From positions 620,001 through 684,000 of the forward strand of contig NZ_JAGENB010000002.1 of the NCBI RefSeq assembly GCF_019991125.1: a DNA stretch of 64,000 bases, written 5' to 3'. The stretch is from Phyllobacterium calauticae (lineage in GTDB: Bacteria > Pseudomonadota > Alphaproteobacteria > Rhizobiales > Rhizobiaceae). Made by a program: the position numbers and the translations under genes. The notes beneath the pieces are model-generated. The model was not told the origin of the DNA. It saw nothing but the letters and a program-made list of their open reading frames with translations, and did no database searches. This document shows positions 20,701-31,332 of this stretch, in pieces (within the stretch, counting starts at the first letter, position 1; the number at the start of each line of letters is the position of its first letter).

Positions 20701-21396
20701 ATGTCGAACACTGCCAGATTTGCCGAAATCGCCGCGCTGGCCGGAGATCCCGGCCGCGCCAGCATGCTCACGGGCCTGATGGATGGACGCGCGCTAACCG
20801 CGGGCGAACTGGCGCAGCTTGCCGGGATTACGGCCCAGACGGCCAGCAGCCATCTGATGCGCATGACGGAGGCCGGGCTTCTGCAGGTGGAAAAGCAGGG
20901 CAGGCACCGCTATCACCGGCTGGCATCACCAGCGGTTGCGCAAATGATCGAAAGCATCATGCAGATTGCAACACCCGGCACGCCCAGCAAGACCGTGCGC
21001 ACCGGGCCGCGCGATGCCGCATTGCGGGCCGGGCGCACCTGCTACGACCATCTGGCGGGAAAGCTGGGTGTGTCGATCACCGATGCGCTCGTGGGGGCCG
21101 GACATCTGGAACTCGGGCTTGATGCGGGTGAACTGACGGATAGCGGCCTGTCGCTTTTCGACAGGCTGGGCATGGATATCGGTGCGATCCATCAGAAGAA
21201 GGGGCGCATCCTGTGCCGCCCCTGTCTGGACTGGAGCGAGCGACGCCCGCATCTGGCCGGTGCCATCGGTGCCGCATTGTGCAGCCACTGCTTCGACAAG
21301 GGGTGGATCCGGCGCGCCGACGGCACGCGCGCCGTATCCGTGACGCCGAACGGCCAGCGGCATCTGCGTGAAGCCCTCGGCGTCAGCCTGATGTAG
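20701..21396 (+). CDS. ArsR-type winged-helix transcriptional regulator
   Basis: The 231-residue protein has an ArsR-like HTH at about 10-80 (GDPGRASMLTGLMDGRALTAGELAQLAGITAQTASSHLMRMTEAGLLQ), longer than simple ArsR repressors. A C-terminal sensory part holds paired cysteines (RILCRPCLDWSERRPHLAG, ALCSHCFDKGW), which could bind metal or sense redox state. The ATG at 20701 has GGAAG in front and fits the family start; an upstream frame to 20656 is not needed. No divergent partner gene shows its target. Confidence 0.85.
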   Translation: MSNTARFAEIAALAGDPGRASMLTGLMDGRALTAGELAQLAGITAQTASSHLMRMTEAGLLQVEKQGRHRYHRLASPAVAQMIESIMQIATPGTPSKTVRTGPRDAALRAGRTCYDHLAGKLGVSITDALVGAGHLELGLDAGELTDSGLSLFDRLGMDIGAIHQKKGRILCRPCLDWSERRPHLAGAIGAALCSHCFDKGWIRRADGTRAVSVTPNGQRHLREALGVSLM

Positions 21397-21410
21397 ATCG
21401 GGATTAAGAG

Positions 21411-21534
21411 GTGCGTGGTTCGACAAGCTCACCATGAGGGAAGTGGTTTGGCTGCAAGGCTACTAGGAAACATTGCAGGATTAGCTCCCTGCAACCTACT
21501 CCATCCCTCATGGTGAGCTTGTCGAACCACGCAC
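21411..21534. repeat. REP-like paired palindromic element
   Basis: Two 31-bp arms, 21411-21441 and 21504-21534, are exact reverse complements. The left one begins GTGCGTGGTTCGACAAGCTC. A 62-bp centre contains a TTGCAGG...CTCCCTGCAA mini-palindrome. Other copies lie at 369 (half), 36941, 40323 and 47519, with a variant at 27348. It lies between convergent genes. Confidence 0.9.
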
Positions 21535-21543
21535 CCATATGAC

Positions 21544-21568
21544 AGGGCAGCCTTCGATGTGCTGCCCT
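21544..21568 (-). terminator. Possible terminator of the SDR gene
   Basis: Arms AGGGCAGC/GCTGCCCT with a 9-nt loop lie 10 bp beyond the minus-strand SDR stop. No clear T-tract follows, so this is a weak call. Confidence 0.4.
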
Positions 21569-21577
21569 TAACGCTGT

Positions 21578-22291
21578 CTAGACGTGTTTGGTGATCCCGC
21601 CATCCACGCGAATGTTCTGCCCCGTGATGTAGCCCGCATCGTCCGACAGCAGGAACGCGGTTGTCTTGGCGATCTCGTTCATGGTGCCGACGCGTTTCAT
21701 CGGGATGCCGCTCTCGGTGCCCGGCTTGTGATCGAGGCTGTCGATAAAGCCGGGAAGCACCGCATTCATGCGGATATTGTCGGCGGCGTAGCGATCCGCG
21801 TAGAGTTTTGTATAGGCGCCGACGGCGGCGCGATAGGCGCAGGACACCGGGAAGACGAGGCTGGGCTCGAAAGCGGCGAAGGTGGTGATGTTCACCCAGG
21901 CGCCTTTGCCCTGCTTGAGCATATAGGGTGTGACGAGCCGCGCCATGCGCACGACGCTCAGCACCATCAGATCATTGCCAAGCGCCCATTTCTCGTCGGT
22001 GATGTCGATGAGGTCACCCTTCGGCGGATGGCCCGTATGGTTGACCACGGCGTCGATGCGCCCATAGGCTTCCGCTGTCTTGGCGACGAGCGTTTCCAGA
22101 TCCTTGGCTTCTCCAGCCGAACCCTTGATGCCGATTGCACCCAATTCCGCTGCCAGCTCGATGGCGCTGCCGGATGGCGACATCAGGCCGAGCCGGTAGC
22201 CTCTGGCGTGCAGCTCGCGCGCTATGCCTGCGCCCATGCCGCGTCCGCCGCCGGTGATGATTGCTACGGGTGATTGTGAGGTCTCAGTCAT
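21578..22291 (-). CDS. Atypical short-chain dehydrogenase/reductase
   Basis: The 237-residue protein has the NAD(P)-binding TGGGRGMG (about 10-17), NHTGHP (in place of NNAG) and the C-terminal ITGQNIRVDGG of classical SDRs. The catalytic tetrad is not canonical: the expected Ser is Thr in NITTFAAF, and the YxxxK helix reads YRAAV, with Val for Lys. Reductase activity by the usual mechanism is therefore doubtful. An in-frame extension to 22381 exists, but the ATG at 22291 has AGGA eight bases upstream. Substrate unknown. Confidence 0.85.
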   Translation of the reverse strand: MTETSQSPVAIITGGGRGMGAGIARELHARGYRLGLMSPSGSAIELAAELGAIGIKGSAGEAKDLETLVAKTAEAYGRIDAVVNHTGHPPKGDLIDITDEKWALGNDLMVLSVVRMARLVTPYMLKQGKGAWVNITTFAAFEPSLVFPVSCAYRAAVGAYTKLYADRYAADNIRMNAVLPGFIDSLDHKPGTESGIPMKRVGTMNEIAKTTAFLLSDDAGYITGQNIRVDGGITKHV

Positions 22292-22613
22292 GCGAAATCC
22301 TGTCGATGTCGTTTGGGTGCGGCGGAGCATGTTGGAATAAGACCGGCGGCGCAAACGAATTCCGCCCGGCATATTCGTCAAAATTTTTGAACCGGGATCA
22401 GGTTTTGAATCAGAAACTCTCTTGAAATCACTGATATTGTGGTGAAAGATGGCGGCATGATCCGTCGTTCGAATATCATGATGCTTGGTACCGCACTCCT
22501 TTTCAGGGGTGGTGGAGAGCTGTTGCGCTGACGTCGACGCGATCTTTCACCAGACCCTGCCACGAGGCGAGCAGGGTCTGACCTTCGCTCTTCTCGAACA
22601 AACGGAGAGCAAG
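22292..22613. other. Divergent intergenic region between the SDR and GNAT genes
   Basis: This 322-bp region contains a hairpin at 22551-22580 with perfect 10-bp arms CAGACCCTGC/GCAGGGTCTG and a 10-nt loop, about 34 nt before the GNAT start. It could be an mRNA leader structure. A frame on the minus strand (22378-22653) has no support and overlaps both. Confidence 0.45.
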
Positions 22614-23138
22614 ATGCAAGACCAACCTTTATCACCACCCCACGATAGCGCATTCTCGATCCGGGCGGCGCGTGCCGCCGATTTTGAACAGATCAACACA
22701 TTGACCAATTTACCCGGTTTTCGTGCCGGTACTTTACGCCTGCCCTTTCAAAGTGCGGAGCAGACCCGCAAATGGCTCGAAAGTCTGGGCGCGGGGACGA
22801 CAAGCATCGTTGCCGAGATCGATCAGCAGATCGTTGGCCACGCGGGCCTGCATCGCTCCGATGGCAGGCGGGCCCATACGGCGCATCTCGGGCTCGGCGT
22901 GCACGACGATTTCACCGGGCGCGGCATCGGCAAGGCGCTGCTGCTTGCCCTGATCGATGCGGCGGACAACTGGCTCAACATCCGGCGCCTGGAATTGACG
23001 GTCCATGCCGACAATGTCAAAGCCATCGGTCTCTACGAAAAATGCGGCTTCGAGCGGGAAGGCGTGCACCGGGATTATGCCTTCAAGAACGGGCGATTTG
23101 TCGATGCCCTGGCCATGGCGCGGCTACGGCTGATTTAG
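22614..23138 (+). CDS. GNAT-family N-acetyltransferase
   Basis: The 174-residue protein has the acetyl-CoA-binding motif A (LGVHDDFTGRGIGKALLLALID, about 95-118) and motif B (NVKAIGLYEKCGFEREGVHRDYAFKNGRFVDALAMARL), as in RimJ/RimL and PhnO-like GNATs. The acceptor is not predictable. The ATG at 22614 is preceded by CGGAGAG; an upstream extension to 22485 is unlikely. The OmpA-type lipoprotein gene follows 70 bp downstream. Confidence 0.9.
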   Translation: MQDQPLSPPHDSAFSIRAARAADFEQINTLTNLPGFRAGTLRLPFQSAEQTRKWLESLGAGTTSIVAEIDQQIVGHAGLHRSDGRRAHTAHLGLGVHDDFTGRGIGKALLLALIDAADNWLNIRRLELTVHADNVKAIGLYEKCGFEREGVHRDYAFKNGRFVDALAMARLRLI

Positions 23139-23208
23139 CCGTTTGCTTTCCATATTTTGCCGTATTCGATGCTATATTTCGCAACATTTCCAACGGGGAC
23201 CTGATTCC

Positions 23209-23868
23209 ATGATCAAGAAGTTTGCCATCGGCTGTCTTGCCGCGACGTTTTTGGCCGGTTGCACCACCACCGATCCCTATACCGGCGAGCAAAAAATATC
23301 GAATACGGCCGGTGGCGCGGCAATCGGCGCAGCGGTTGGCGCGCTGGGTGGTCTCGCCGTTGGCGGCGGTGGCAAATCCGGCCGCAACGCGGCGCTGATC
23401 GGTGCCGGTATCGGCGCGCTGGCCGGCGGTGCCGTTGGCAACTACATGGACCGCCAGGAATCGGAACTTCGGGCCCAGCTGCAGGGCACGGGCGTATCGG
23501 TGACCCGTAACGGCGACCAGATCATCCTGAACATGCCGTCGAACATCACGTTTGCTACCGACCAGGATGCGGTGAAGCCGCAGTTCTTTGCAACGCTGAA
23601 TTCGGTTGCAGTGGTGCTGCGCAAGTTCGACCGGAGCATCATCGATGTCTATGGCCATACGGACAATGTCGGCGGCCAGCAGTACAATCAGCTTCTGTCC
23701 GAGCGCCGCGCGCTGTCCGTTTCGAACTACCTGACCCAGCAGGGCATCGACAACCGGCGTTTCTCCGTTCGCGGCTTCGGCATGGACCGGCCGATTGCTT
23801 CCAACAATTCGGAAGCCGGCCGGTCGCAGAATCGCCGCGTCGAACTGCAGATTTCGCCGCTTACCTGA
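23209..23868 (+). CDS. OmpA-family outer-membrane lipoprotein with glycine zipper
   Basis: The 219-residue protein has a lipoprotein signal peptide with lipobox L15-A-G-C18. A glycine-zipper segment follows at about 30-82 (GGAAIGAAVGALGGLAVGG, LIGAGIGALAGGAVGNYMD), then an OmpA peptidoglycan-binding domain from about 95 to the end (VYGHTDNVGGQQYNQLLSERRA, NRRVEL). It should tether the outer membrane to the peptidoglycan, like YiaD-type proteins. Its stop overlaps the convergent psuG stop by 8 nt. Confidence 0.93.
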   Translation: MIKKFAIGCLAATFLAGCTTTDPYTGEQKISNTAGGAAIGAAVGALGGLAVGGGGKSGRNAALIGAGIGALAGGAVGNYMDRQESELRAQLQGTGVSVTRNGDQIILNMPSNITFATDQDAVKPQFFATLNSVAVVLRKFDRSIIDVYGHTDNVGGQQYNQLLSERRALSVSNYLTQQGIDNRRFSVRGFGMDRPIASNNSEAGRSQNRRVELQISPLT

Positions 23869-24790
23869 CCAGTGTCAGGGCGACAGCAATGCGCGCTGCA
23901 AGGCGTGCATTGTTTTCCACCAGGGCGATATTCGCCTTCAGGCTTTCGCCCTTGGTGATGTCGAGAATTTCCGAAAGAAGATATGGCGTTACGGCCTTGC
24001 CTGTGATGCCATTTTTTGTGGCGCGCGACAGGGCTTCACGGATGTATCCGCCCATGATGTCGGCCGGAATTTCGCTTTCCAGCGGAATCGGGTTGGCGAT
24101 CAGCATGCCGCCGTTGACGCCGATGGCGCTGCGCGTTGCCTGGAACCTGGCGATGGCTTCCGGCGTGTCGAGACGCAAGGGGGCCTTGAGATGTGACTGG
24201 CGCGACCAGAAGGCCGGCAGAACATCCGCTCCATGCACCACAACGGGTACGCCTTTGGTTTCAAGCACTTCCAGCGTCTTTTCAATATCCAGAATCGCCT
24301 TGGCGCCCGCCGAGACGACGATCACCGGGGTGCGGCCCAATTCTTCCAGATCGGCCGATATGTCGAAACTGGTCTCCGCGCCCATATGCACGCCGCCGAT
24401 GCCGCCCGTGGCAAACACCTTGATGCCGGCCATGTGTGCGGCCAGCATGGTGGCGGCAACGGTGGTGCCGCCGGTGCGGCCTTCCGACAGCGCAAACGCC
24501 AGATCGGCGCGCGACAGCTTCATGGCGCCCTTGACCTGCGCCAATGCCTCGCGTTCCTCGGCCGAAATGCCGATCTTCAGGCGGCCATCGATGATGGCGA
24601 TGGTCGCCGGGACTGCGCCACCATCGCGGATGATCGTCTCGACATCGGCGGCCATGCGGCTGTTGTCCGGGTAGGGCATGCCGTGGGTGATGATCGTGCT
24701 TTCCAGCGCCACCACCGGCTGCCCGGCGGCAAGTGCTTTCTGCACCTCCGGTGCAATGTCGGTGAACGGGTTGAGGGCTGTTGTGGTCAT
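23861..24790 (-). CDS. psuG: Pseudouridine-5'-phosphate glycosidase
   Basis: PsuG splits pseudouridine 5'-phosphate into uracil and ribose 5-phosphate. The 309-residue protein carries the family segments VALESTIITHGMPYP, GGTTVAATMLAAH, FATGGIGGVHMGAETSFDISADL and IGVNGGMLIANPIP. A frame starts 4 nt inside psuK at 24826, but the ATG at 24790 has an AAAGGAAAG site and gives the family length. With psuK it forms a pseudouridine salvage operon. Confidence 0.95.
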   Translation of the reverse strand: MTTTALNPFTDIAPEVQKALAAGQPVVALESTIITHGMPYPDNSRMAADVETIIRDGGAVPATIAIIDGRLKIGISAEEREALAQVKGAMKLSRADLAFALSEGRTGGTTVAATMLAAHMAGIKVFATGGIGGVHMGAETSFDISADLEELGRTPVIVVSAGAKAILDIEKTLEVLETKGVPVVVHGADVLPAFWSRQSHLKAPLRLDTPEAIARFQATRSAIGVNGGMLIANPIPLESEIPADIMGGYIREALSRATKNGITGKAVTPYLLSEILDITKGESLKANIALVENNARLAARIAVALTLVR

Positions 24791-24822
24791 GGTTCTTTCC
24801 TTTGTCGTATCAGGCCGTTCGC

Positions 24823-25773
24823 TCATGCGAGCGGGATGGCCTCCGGTATGGTCGCGAGGGCCGCGTCGAAAATCCTGGATGTGAAGATCGGCGTTGCCGA
24901 ATGGGTTTGCAGTGTCAGCGCCGAGGCGGCAAAGCCTTCGCGCACGGCTTCCGCGAGGGGAAGGCCGCGCATCAGCGCCGATATGGTGCCGCCGGCCAGC
25001 GCATCACCCGCGCCGGTCACGTCGGCAATACCGGTCAGCGCGGGCGGGAGAAGGGAGAATGCACCGCCGCTGGAATAGACCAGCGCAGCCTGCCCGCCAT
25101 TGCTGACAACGGCAGTGTGCAGACCCTCTGCCGTCAGGGCGCGGTGCAGATCGGGCAGGCTGGCATCGGTGCCCAGTCCCGTCAGCGCAAAGGCTTCACG
25201 CCGGTTGAGGAACAGGCAGGCGAGATCGCCGAGAACCGGCCGCAACCGCACCGCCTTGGCCGGGGAAATCGCCAGCGCATAGAGCGGTTTGCCGCCGGCA
25301 AGCTCGGCCAGTTTCTGCAACGCTTCCGACGGCAGATTGGCATCGCCGAAAACCGCATCGGCAGCATCGATGGAATCGCGCACCTTGCGCCGCCGCAACT
25401 GCCGGGGCAGGGCAAGTTCATACAGCGCCATGTCGGCAATGGCCGCAACCACATCGCCCTGTTCATCGAGGATCGCCGTATAGCTCGGGGTTGCCCGATC
25501 GATGAACACGGCGGAACTGTCCTTGATTCCGGCGGCCTCAAAGGCGGCGCCGATGACATCGCCAACCCGGTCGCCGCCGCGCACCGACAGCATTTCAGCC
25601 CGCACACCGCGCCGCACGGCAAGGCGCAAAGCATTGAACACGCCGCCGCCAGGCTCTTCGCGCATGATGCCGGGGTTGGACGCGCCGGGAATGAAGGGAA
25701 CGCTGCTCTGGCCGCGCCGGTCCATATGGGCGCCGCCGACAGCAAACAGCAGCGGTGTGTAATCCTGAGTCAT
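24823..25773 (-). CDS. psuK: PfkB-family sugar kinase, probable pseudouridine kinase
   Basis: The 316-residue protein has PfkB features: EEPGGGVFNALRLAVRRG near residue 40 and the ATP-binding VTGAGDALAGGTISALMRG at about 250-268 with the catalytic Asp in GAGD. It would phosphorylate pseudouridine to supply PsuG, which lies 32 bp downstream on the same strand. The kinase call is secure; the pseudouridine specificity rests on that neighbour. Confidence 0.9.
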   Translation of the reverse strand: MTQDYTPLLFAVGGAHMDRRGQSSVPFIPGASNPGIMREEPGGGVFNALRLAVRRGVRAEMLSVRGGDRVGDVIGAAFEAAGIKDSSAVFIDRATPSYTAILDEQGDVVAAIADMALYELALPRQLRRRKVRDSIDAADAVFGDANLPSEALQKLAELAGGKPLYALAISPAKAVRLRPVLGDLACLFLNRREAFALTGLGTDASLPDLHRALTAEGLHTAVVSNGGQAALVYSSGGAFSLLPPALTGIADVTGAGDALAGGTISALMRGLPLAEAVREGFAASALTLQTHSATPIFTSRIFDAALATIPEAIPLA

Positions 25774-26091
25774 GGTTGGTGGCTTTTGCTGAACAAAATG
25801 ATCGGTTGCAAGACACTTGGTCCTTTCCTTCTCTAGATGGCCTGCTGCCCTGACGCAATCGCCGCAACGATTCGAATTTGCTGGCCGCGGTTTTCCCGTT
25901 CATGCTGCCCGAACACGAGGAACATGTGGACAAGCGCAGGCAGAGAACTTTCGGAACATTTTAAGAACATTTTTGTGTTATTATTGTTTTTCAATGGCTT
26001 GTGCATATTGCCAAATGAGAACAAAACAGATACAAATATCTTCAAAGGCCGGAGCATCCGGGCTTCATGGATAGCACAGGGGTAGTGTAAC
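25774..26091. other. Intergenic region with the recA promoter
   Basis: This 318-bp region serves psuK (minus) and recA (plus). It has the LexA box at 25954-25968, plus further GAAC tetramers spaced 5 nt apart (25911/25920 and 25945/25954), and an AT-rich recA promoter region after 25960. Confidence 0.6.
25954..25968 (+). promoter_or_regulatory. LexA (SOS) box of recA
   Basis: GAAC-ATTTTAA-GAAC matches the alphaproteobacterial LexA operator GAAC-N7-GAAC. It lies 124 bp upstream of the recA start. Confidence 0.85.
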
Positions 26092-27186
26092 ATGGCTCAA
26101 AATTCTTTGCGGTTAGTTGAGGGTAATTCGGTGGATAAAACGAAAGCGCTGGATGCGGCATTGTCACAGATCGAGAGAGCCTTTGGTAAGGGTTCGATCA
26201 TGCGGCTTGGACGCAATGAGCAGGTTGTGGAAATTGAGACGGTTTCGACCGGGTCGCTTTCCCTGGATATAGCCCTTGGCGTCGGCGGTCTGCCGAAAGG
26301 CCGCATTGTCGAAATTTATGGGCCGGAAAGCTCGGGTAAGACAACCTTGGCGCTGCATACGATTGCGGAAGCCCAGAAGAAGGGCGGCATCTGCGCCTTT
26401 GTCGACGCGGAACATGCGCTGGACCCGGTCTATGCCCGCAAGCTGGGCGTGGATCTGGAGAATCTTCTGATCTCGCAGCCCGATACCGGCGAGCAGGCGC
26501 TGGAGATCACCGATACGCTGGTGCGTTCCGGTGCGATCGATGTTCTGGTGGTCGATTCCGTTGCCGCCTTGACCCCACGTGCGGAAATCGAAGGCGAGAT
26601 GGGCGATTCTCTTCCCGGCCTGCAGGCCCGCCTGATGAGCCAGGCGCTGCGCAAGCTGACCGCATCCATTTCCCGCTCCAATTGCATGGTCATCTTCATC
26701 AACCAGATCCGCATGAAGATCGGCGTGATGTTCGGTTCGCCTGAAACCACGACGGGCGGCAATGCGCTGAAATTCTATGCTTCGGTGCGTCTCGATATCC
26801 GCCGCATCGGTGCGCTGAAGGAACGTGATGAGGTGGTCGGCAACCAGACCCGCGTCAAGGTGGTCAAGAACAAGCTTGCGCCCCCCTTCAAGCAGGTCGA
26901 ATTCGACATTATGTATGGCGAAGGCGTATCCAAGACGGGCGAACTGGTCGATCTCGGCGTCAAGGCGGGTATCGTTGAAAAATCCGGTTCGTGGTTCTCC
27001 TACAATTCCCAGCGTCTGGGGCAGGGCCGCGACAACGCAAAGCTCTTCCTCAAGGACAATCCCGAAGTGGCCAATGAGATCGAGCTGGTCCTGCGCCAGA
27101 ATGCCGGTCTGATTGCCGAGCAGATGCTGGACAAGGGCCCGGACGATGTCGAGGACAATGACGGACCCGAGGCCGCCGAAGGCTGA
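26092..27186 (+). CDS. recA: Recombinase RecA
   Basis: RecA forms filaments on single-stranded DNA for strand exchange and stimulates LexA self-cleavage. The 364-residue protein has Walker [10 protein letters not shown] at 77-85, [31 protein letters not shown] (the L1 region) and [20 protein letters not shown] in L2. The C-terminus is acidic ([14 protein letters not shown]). No recX follows. Transcription is likely LexA-controlled through the box at 25954. Confidence 0.99.
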   Translation: MAQNSLRLVEGNSVDKTKALDAALSQIERAFGKGSIMRLGRNEQVVEIETVSTGSLSLDIALGVGGLPKGRIVEIYGPESSGKTTLALHTIAEAQKKGGICAFVDAEHALDPVYARKLGVDLENLLISQPDTGEQALEITDTLVRSGAIDVLVVDSVAALTPRAEIEGEMGDSLPGLQARLMSQALRKLTASISRSNCMVIFINQIRMKIGVMFGSPETTTGGNALKFYASVRLDIRRIGALKERDEVVGNQTRVKVVKNKLAPPFKQVEFDIMYGEGVSKTGELVDLGVKAGIVEKSGSWFSYNSQRLGQGRDNAKLFLKDNPEVANEIELVLRQNAGLIAEQMLDKGPDDVEDNDGPEAAEG

Positions 27187-27219
27187 TCTCCCAGGACGGA
27201 CCGTTCCGGTCTGCAATTC

Positions 27220-27256
27220 AAACCCGCATCCGGCCGCCGGATGCGGGTTTTTCTTT
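27220..27256 (+). terminator. Rho-independent terminator of recA
   Basis: A 14-bp perfect stem, AAACCCGCATCCGG/CCGGATGCGGGTTT, with a 3-nt loop and a TTTTTCTTTT tail, 34 bp past the stop. Confidence 0.95.
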
Positions 27257-27347
27257 TAAAATGCTCTCACGCTGTAAGAACGTCCCTCGGGCCGAGGCTG
27301 TGCTTCACCGCACGCAGCGCTACCTTCCCACATATTGAGCAGACCTC

Positions 27348-27412
27348 CCTCATGCTGAGCTTGTCGAAGCACGCACAACCGCTCTGCGTGCTTCGACAAG
27401 CTCAGCATGAGG
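27348..27412. repeat. Compact REP hairpin, variant sequence, inverted order
   Basis: Perfect 28-bp arms (27348-27375 and 27385-27412) flank a 9-nt loop. The arms have the REP core TTCGACAAGCTC but TGCT/AGCA where the other copies have TGGT/ACCA. Their order is also reversed: the CCTCATG end comes first, whereas the other elements begin with TGCGTGG. Confidence 0.9.
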
Positions 27413-27578
27413 AAGAGTGCACGTATTCGAAGACTGTGCTGTTCATAAGCAAGGCCCATTATCACAGGGATTTTCTGGACAGGCCGCGGTCGCATCGCTA
27501 CAAGCGTTGCGTTCCGCCCTTTTGTTGCAGAAAGGGGCTATTTCGCTTTGGTTAGAGACAAGTCAGAAGGCAATGCAC

Positions 27579-30236
<2,658 letters not shown>

Positions 30237-30250
30237 CGCCAAGCATTGTA

Positions 30251-30280
30251 TTTCCGGCCGCAGCGTGATGCGGCCGGAAA
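30251..30280. terminator. Strong hairpin after alaS without T-tract
   Basis: Perfect 12-bp arms TTTCCGGCCGCA/TGCGGCCGGAAA with a GCGTGA loop begin 14 bp past the alaS stop. Neither strand has a T-run next to it, so termination may need Rho or the hairpin may only protect the mRNA end. Confidence 0.6.
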
Positions 30281-30445
30281 TGCCCCGCTCATACTAATTG
30301 CTAAGTGGGCAAGAGATCGATTTTCCGGTATTTTTACCTGATATTTTACGTGCGCAGGCTGATTGGTTTGCGGTGTTTTTTCTGCATCGCAATTTTGTTT
30401 CGCATTTTCAAAAACTGTTTTTAGCTATCCATTTCGAGAACTGAC

Positions 30446-31000
30446 GTGAAGACAATACTGGCTCTTCTGCTCGCCGCGATGCTGCTTGTTTCCTGCCAGA
30501 CCTCGACGGTCGTCAAGGATGTTCATATGCGCAGCGATACGGCCTTTGGGCCGGATGTCCTGGCTTATTTGGATCTGTTCATGTCGCTGAACGCGCAGCC
30601 CTACTATTCGACAACTGTGGGATACGGTTTCAAGACGCTTTATACCGGCCAGGGCAAAAGCCACCTCTCCGAGGCCTGGAGCTATGGCCGGCAGATGCGG
30701 TTCGAAAAGGGAGTGAGCAGACGGGCGGCCTGTTTCTTTCGGCCTTGCCTGCCCACACGCGAGGAAACCGGCGTGGTGGCCATGGATGAGGCTGATTTTG
30801 TTGCCGCCGCCACGAAGGGGCTCGACTTCGAACTGGCGGGCAAGGCCGGGAAAATTGTCGGCAGGATTCCGGCCCATGCCTTCCGCCGGGTATTGGATCT
30901 CAAATCGGGCATGAAACTGCCGCCCGCGGCCGCAAACAGGGCGCCACCGGCAAAAGCGCAGGCGCCTGCCGAAGAGGACGCGAATATTGACGACGACTAG
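30446..31000 (+). CDS. Putative lipoprotein, conserved hypothetical
   Basis: The 184-residue protein has a lipoprotein signal peptide with lipobox L14-V-S-C17. The body has no domain I recognise; features are a CFFRPCLPTREE segment with two cysteines (about 97-101) and an Ala/Pro-rich, acidic tail ending DANIDDD. It stands alone between alaS and a purine-rich spacer. AT-rich sequence upstream (30300-30440) probably carries its promoter. Confidence 0.75.
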   Translation: MKTILALLLAAMLLVSCQTSTVVKDVHMRSDTAFGPDVLAYLDLFMSLNAQPYYSTTVGYGFKTLYTGQGKSHLSEAWSYGRQMRFEKGVSRRAACFFRPCLPTREETGVVAMDEADFVAAATKGLDFELAGKAGKIVGRIPAHAFRRVLDLKSGMKLPPAAANRAPPAKAQAPAEEDANIDDD

Positions 31001-31332
31001 TGCCCCGTAAACCTGCGCTTGCGGCATCGCTTGGCGGCAACAAACAGGAGGCGATTTCGGCGGATGGGCGGCGAGGGACGGGGGAATAAGGAGACCGGTT
31101 GATCAGGATACCGGCGAAAGAAACTGCGGGATAGCCGGATGATCGGATGAGGAATCCGGCAAACCGGAGGGCCTGTGAAAAGGGCTGCCGCATAGGGAAA
31201 CCGCAGGGAGAGGGACCTGCCGGGAAAGCTGCGGAGAAAGGGACCGCCCGGAAAGCCTGGCGATCAAAGAAAAGCCCCGGCGAACCGGGGCTTGTGTTGT
31301 TCGATGGCGATGCCGGATCAGGCGGCCCCAGA
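31001..31332. other. Purine-rich intergenic region
   Basis: From about 31055 to 31260 the plus strand is strongly purine-rich, with repeated GGGA/GGAAA words (GGGAGAGGGACC, GGGAAAGC, GGAGAAAGGGACC). No reading frame with a domain is present. The icd terminator lies at 31272-31293. Confidence 0.6.
31272..31293 (-). terminator. Rho-independent terminator of icd
   Basis: Arms AAGCCCCGG/CCGGGGCTT closed by a TTCG tetraloop when read on the minus strand, then TTCTTT. It is 40 bp past the icd stop. Confidence 0.9.

Larger units (their letters stand above)
27187..27578. other. Intergenic region between recA and alaS
   Basis: This 392-bp stretch holds the recA terminator (27220-27256), the hairpin-type REP variant (27348-27412) and the alaS promoter/leader. 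No gene is seen; a frame running into alaS from 27417 is only the open upstream extension. Confidence 0.6.

Noticed and set aside
22378-22653. 91-codon minus-strand frame between the SDR and GNAT genes
   Set aside because: No domain, poor ribosome site, and it overlaps the GNAT start region.
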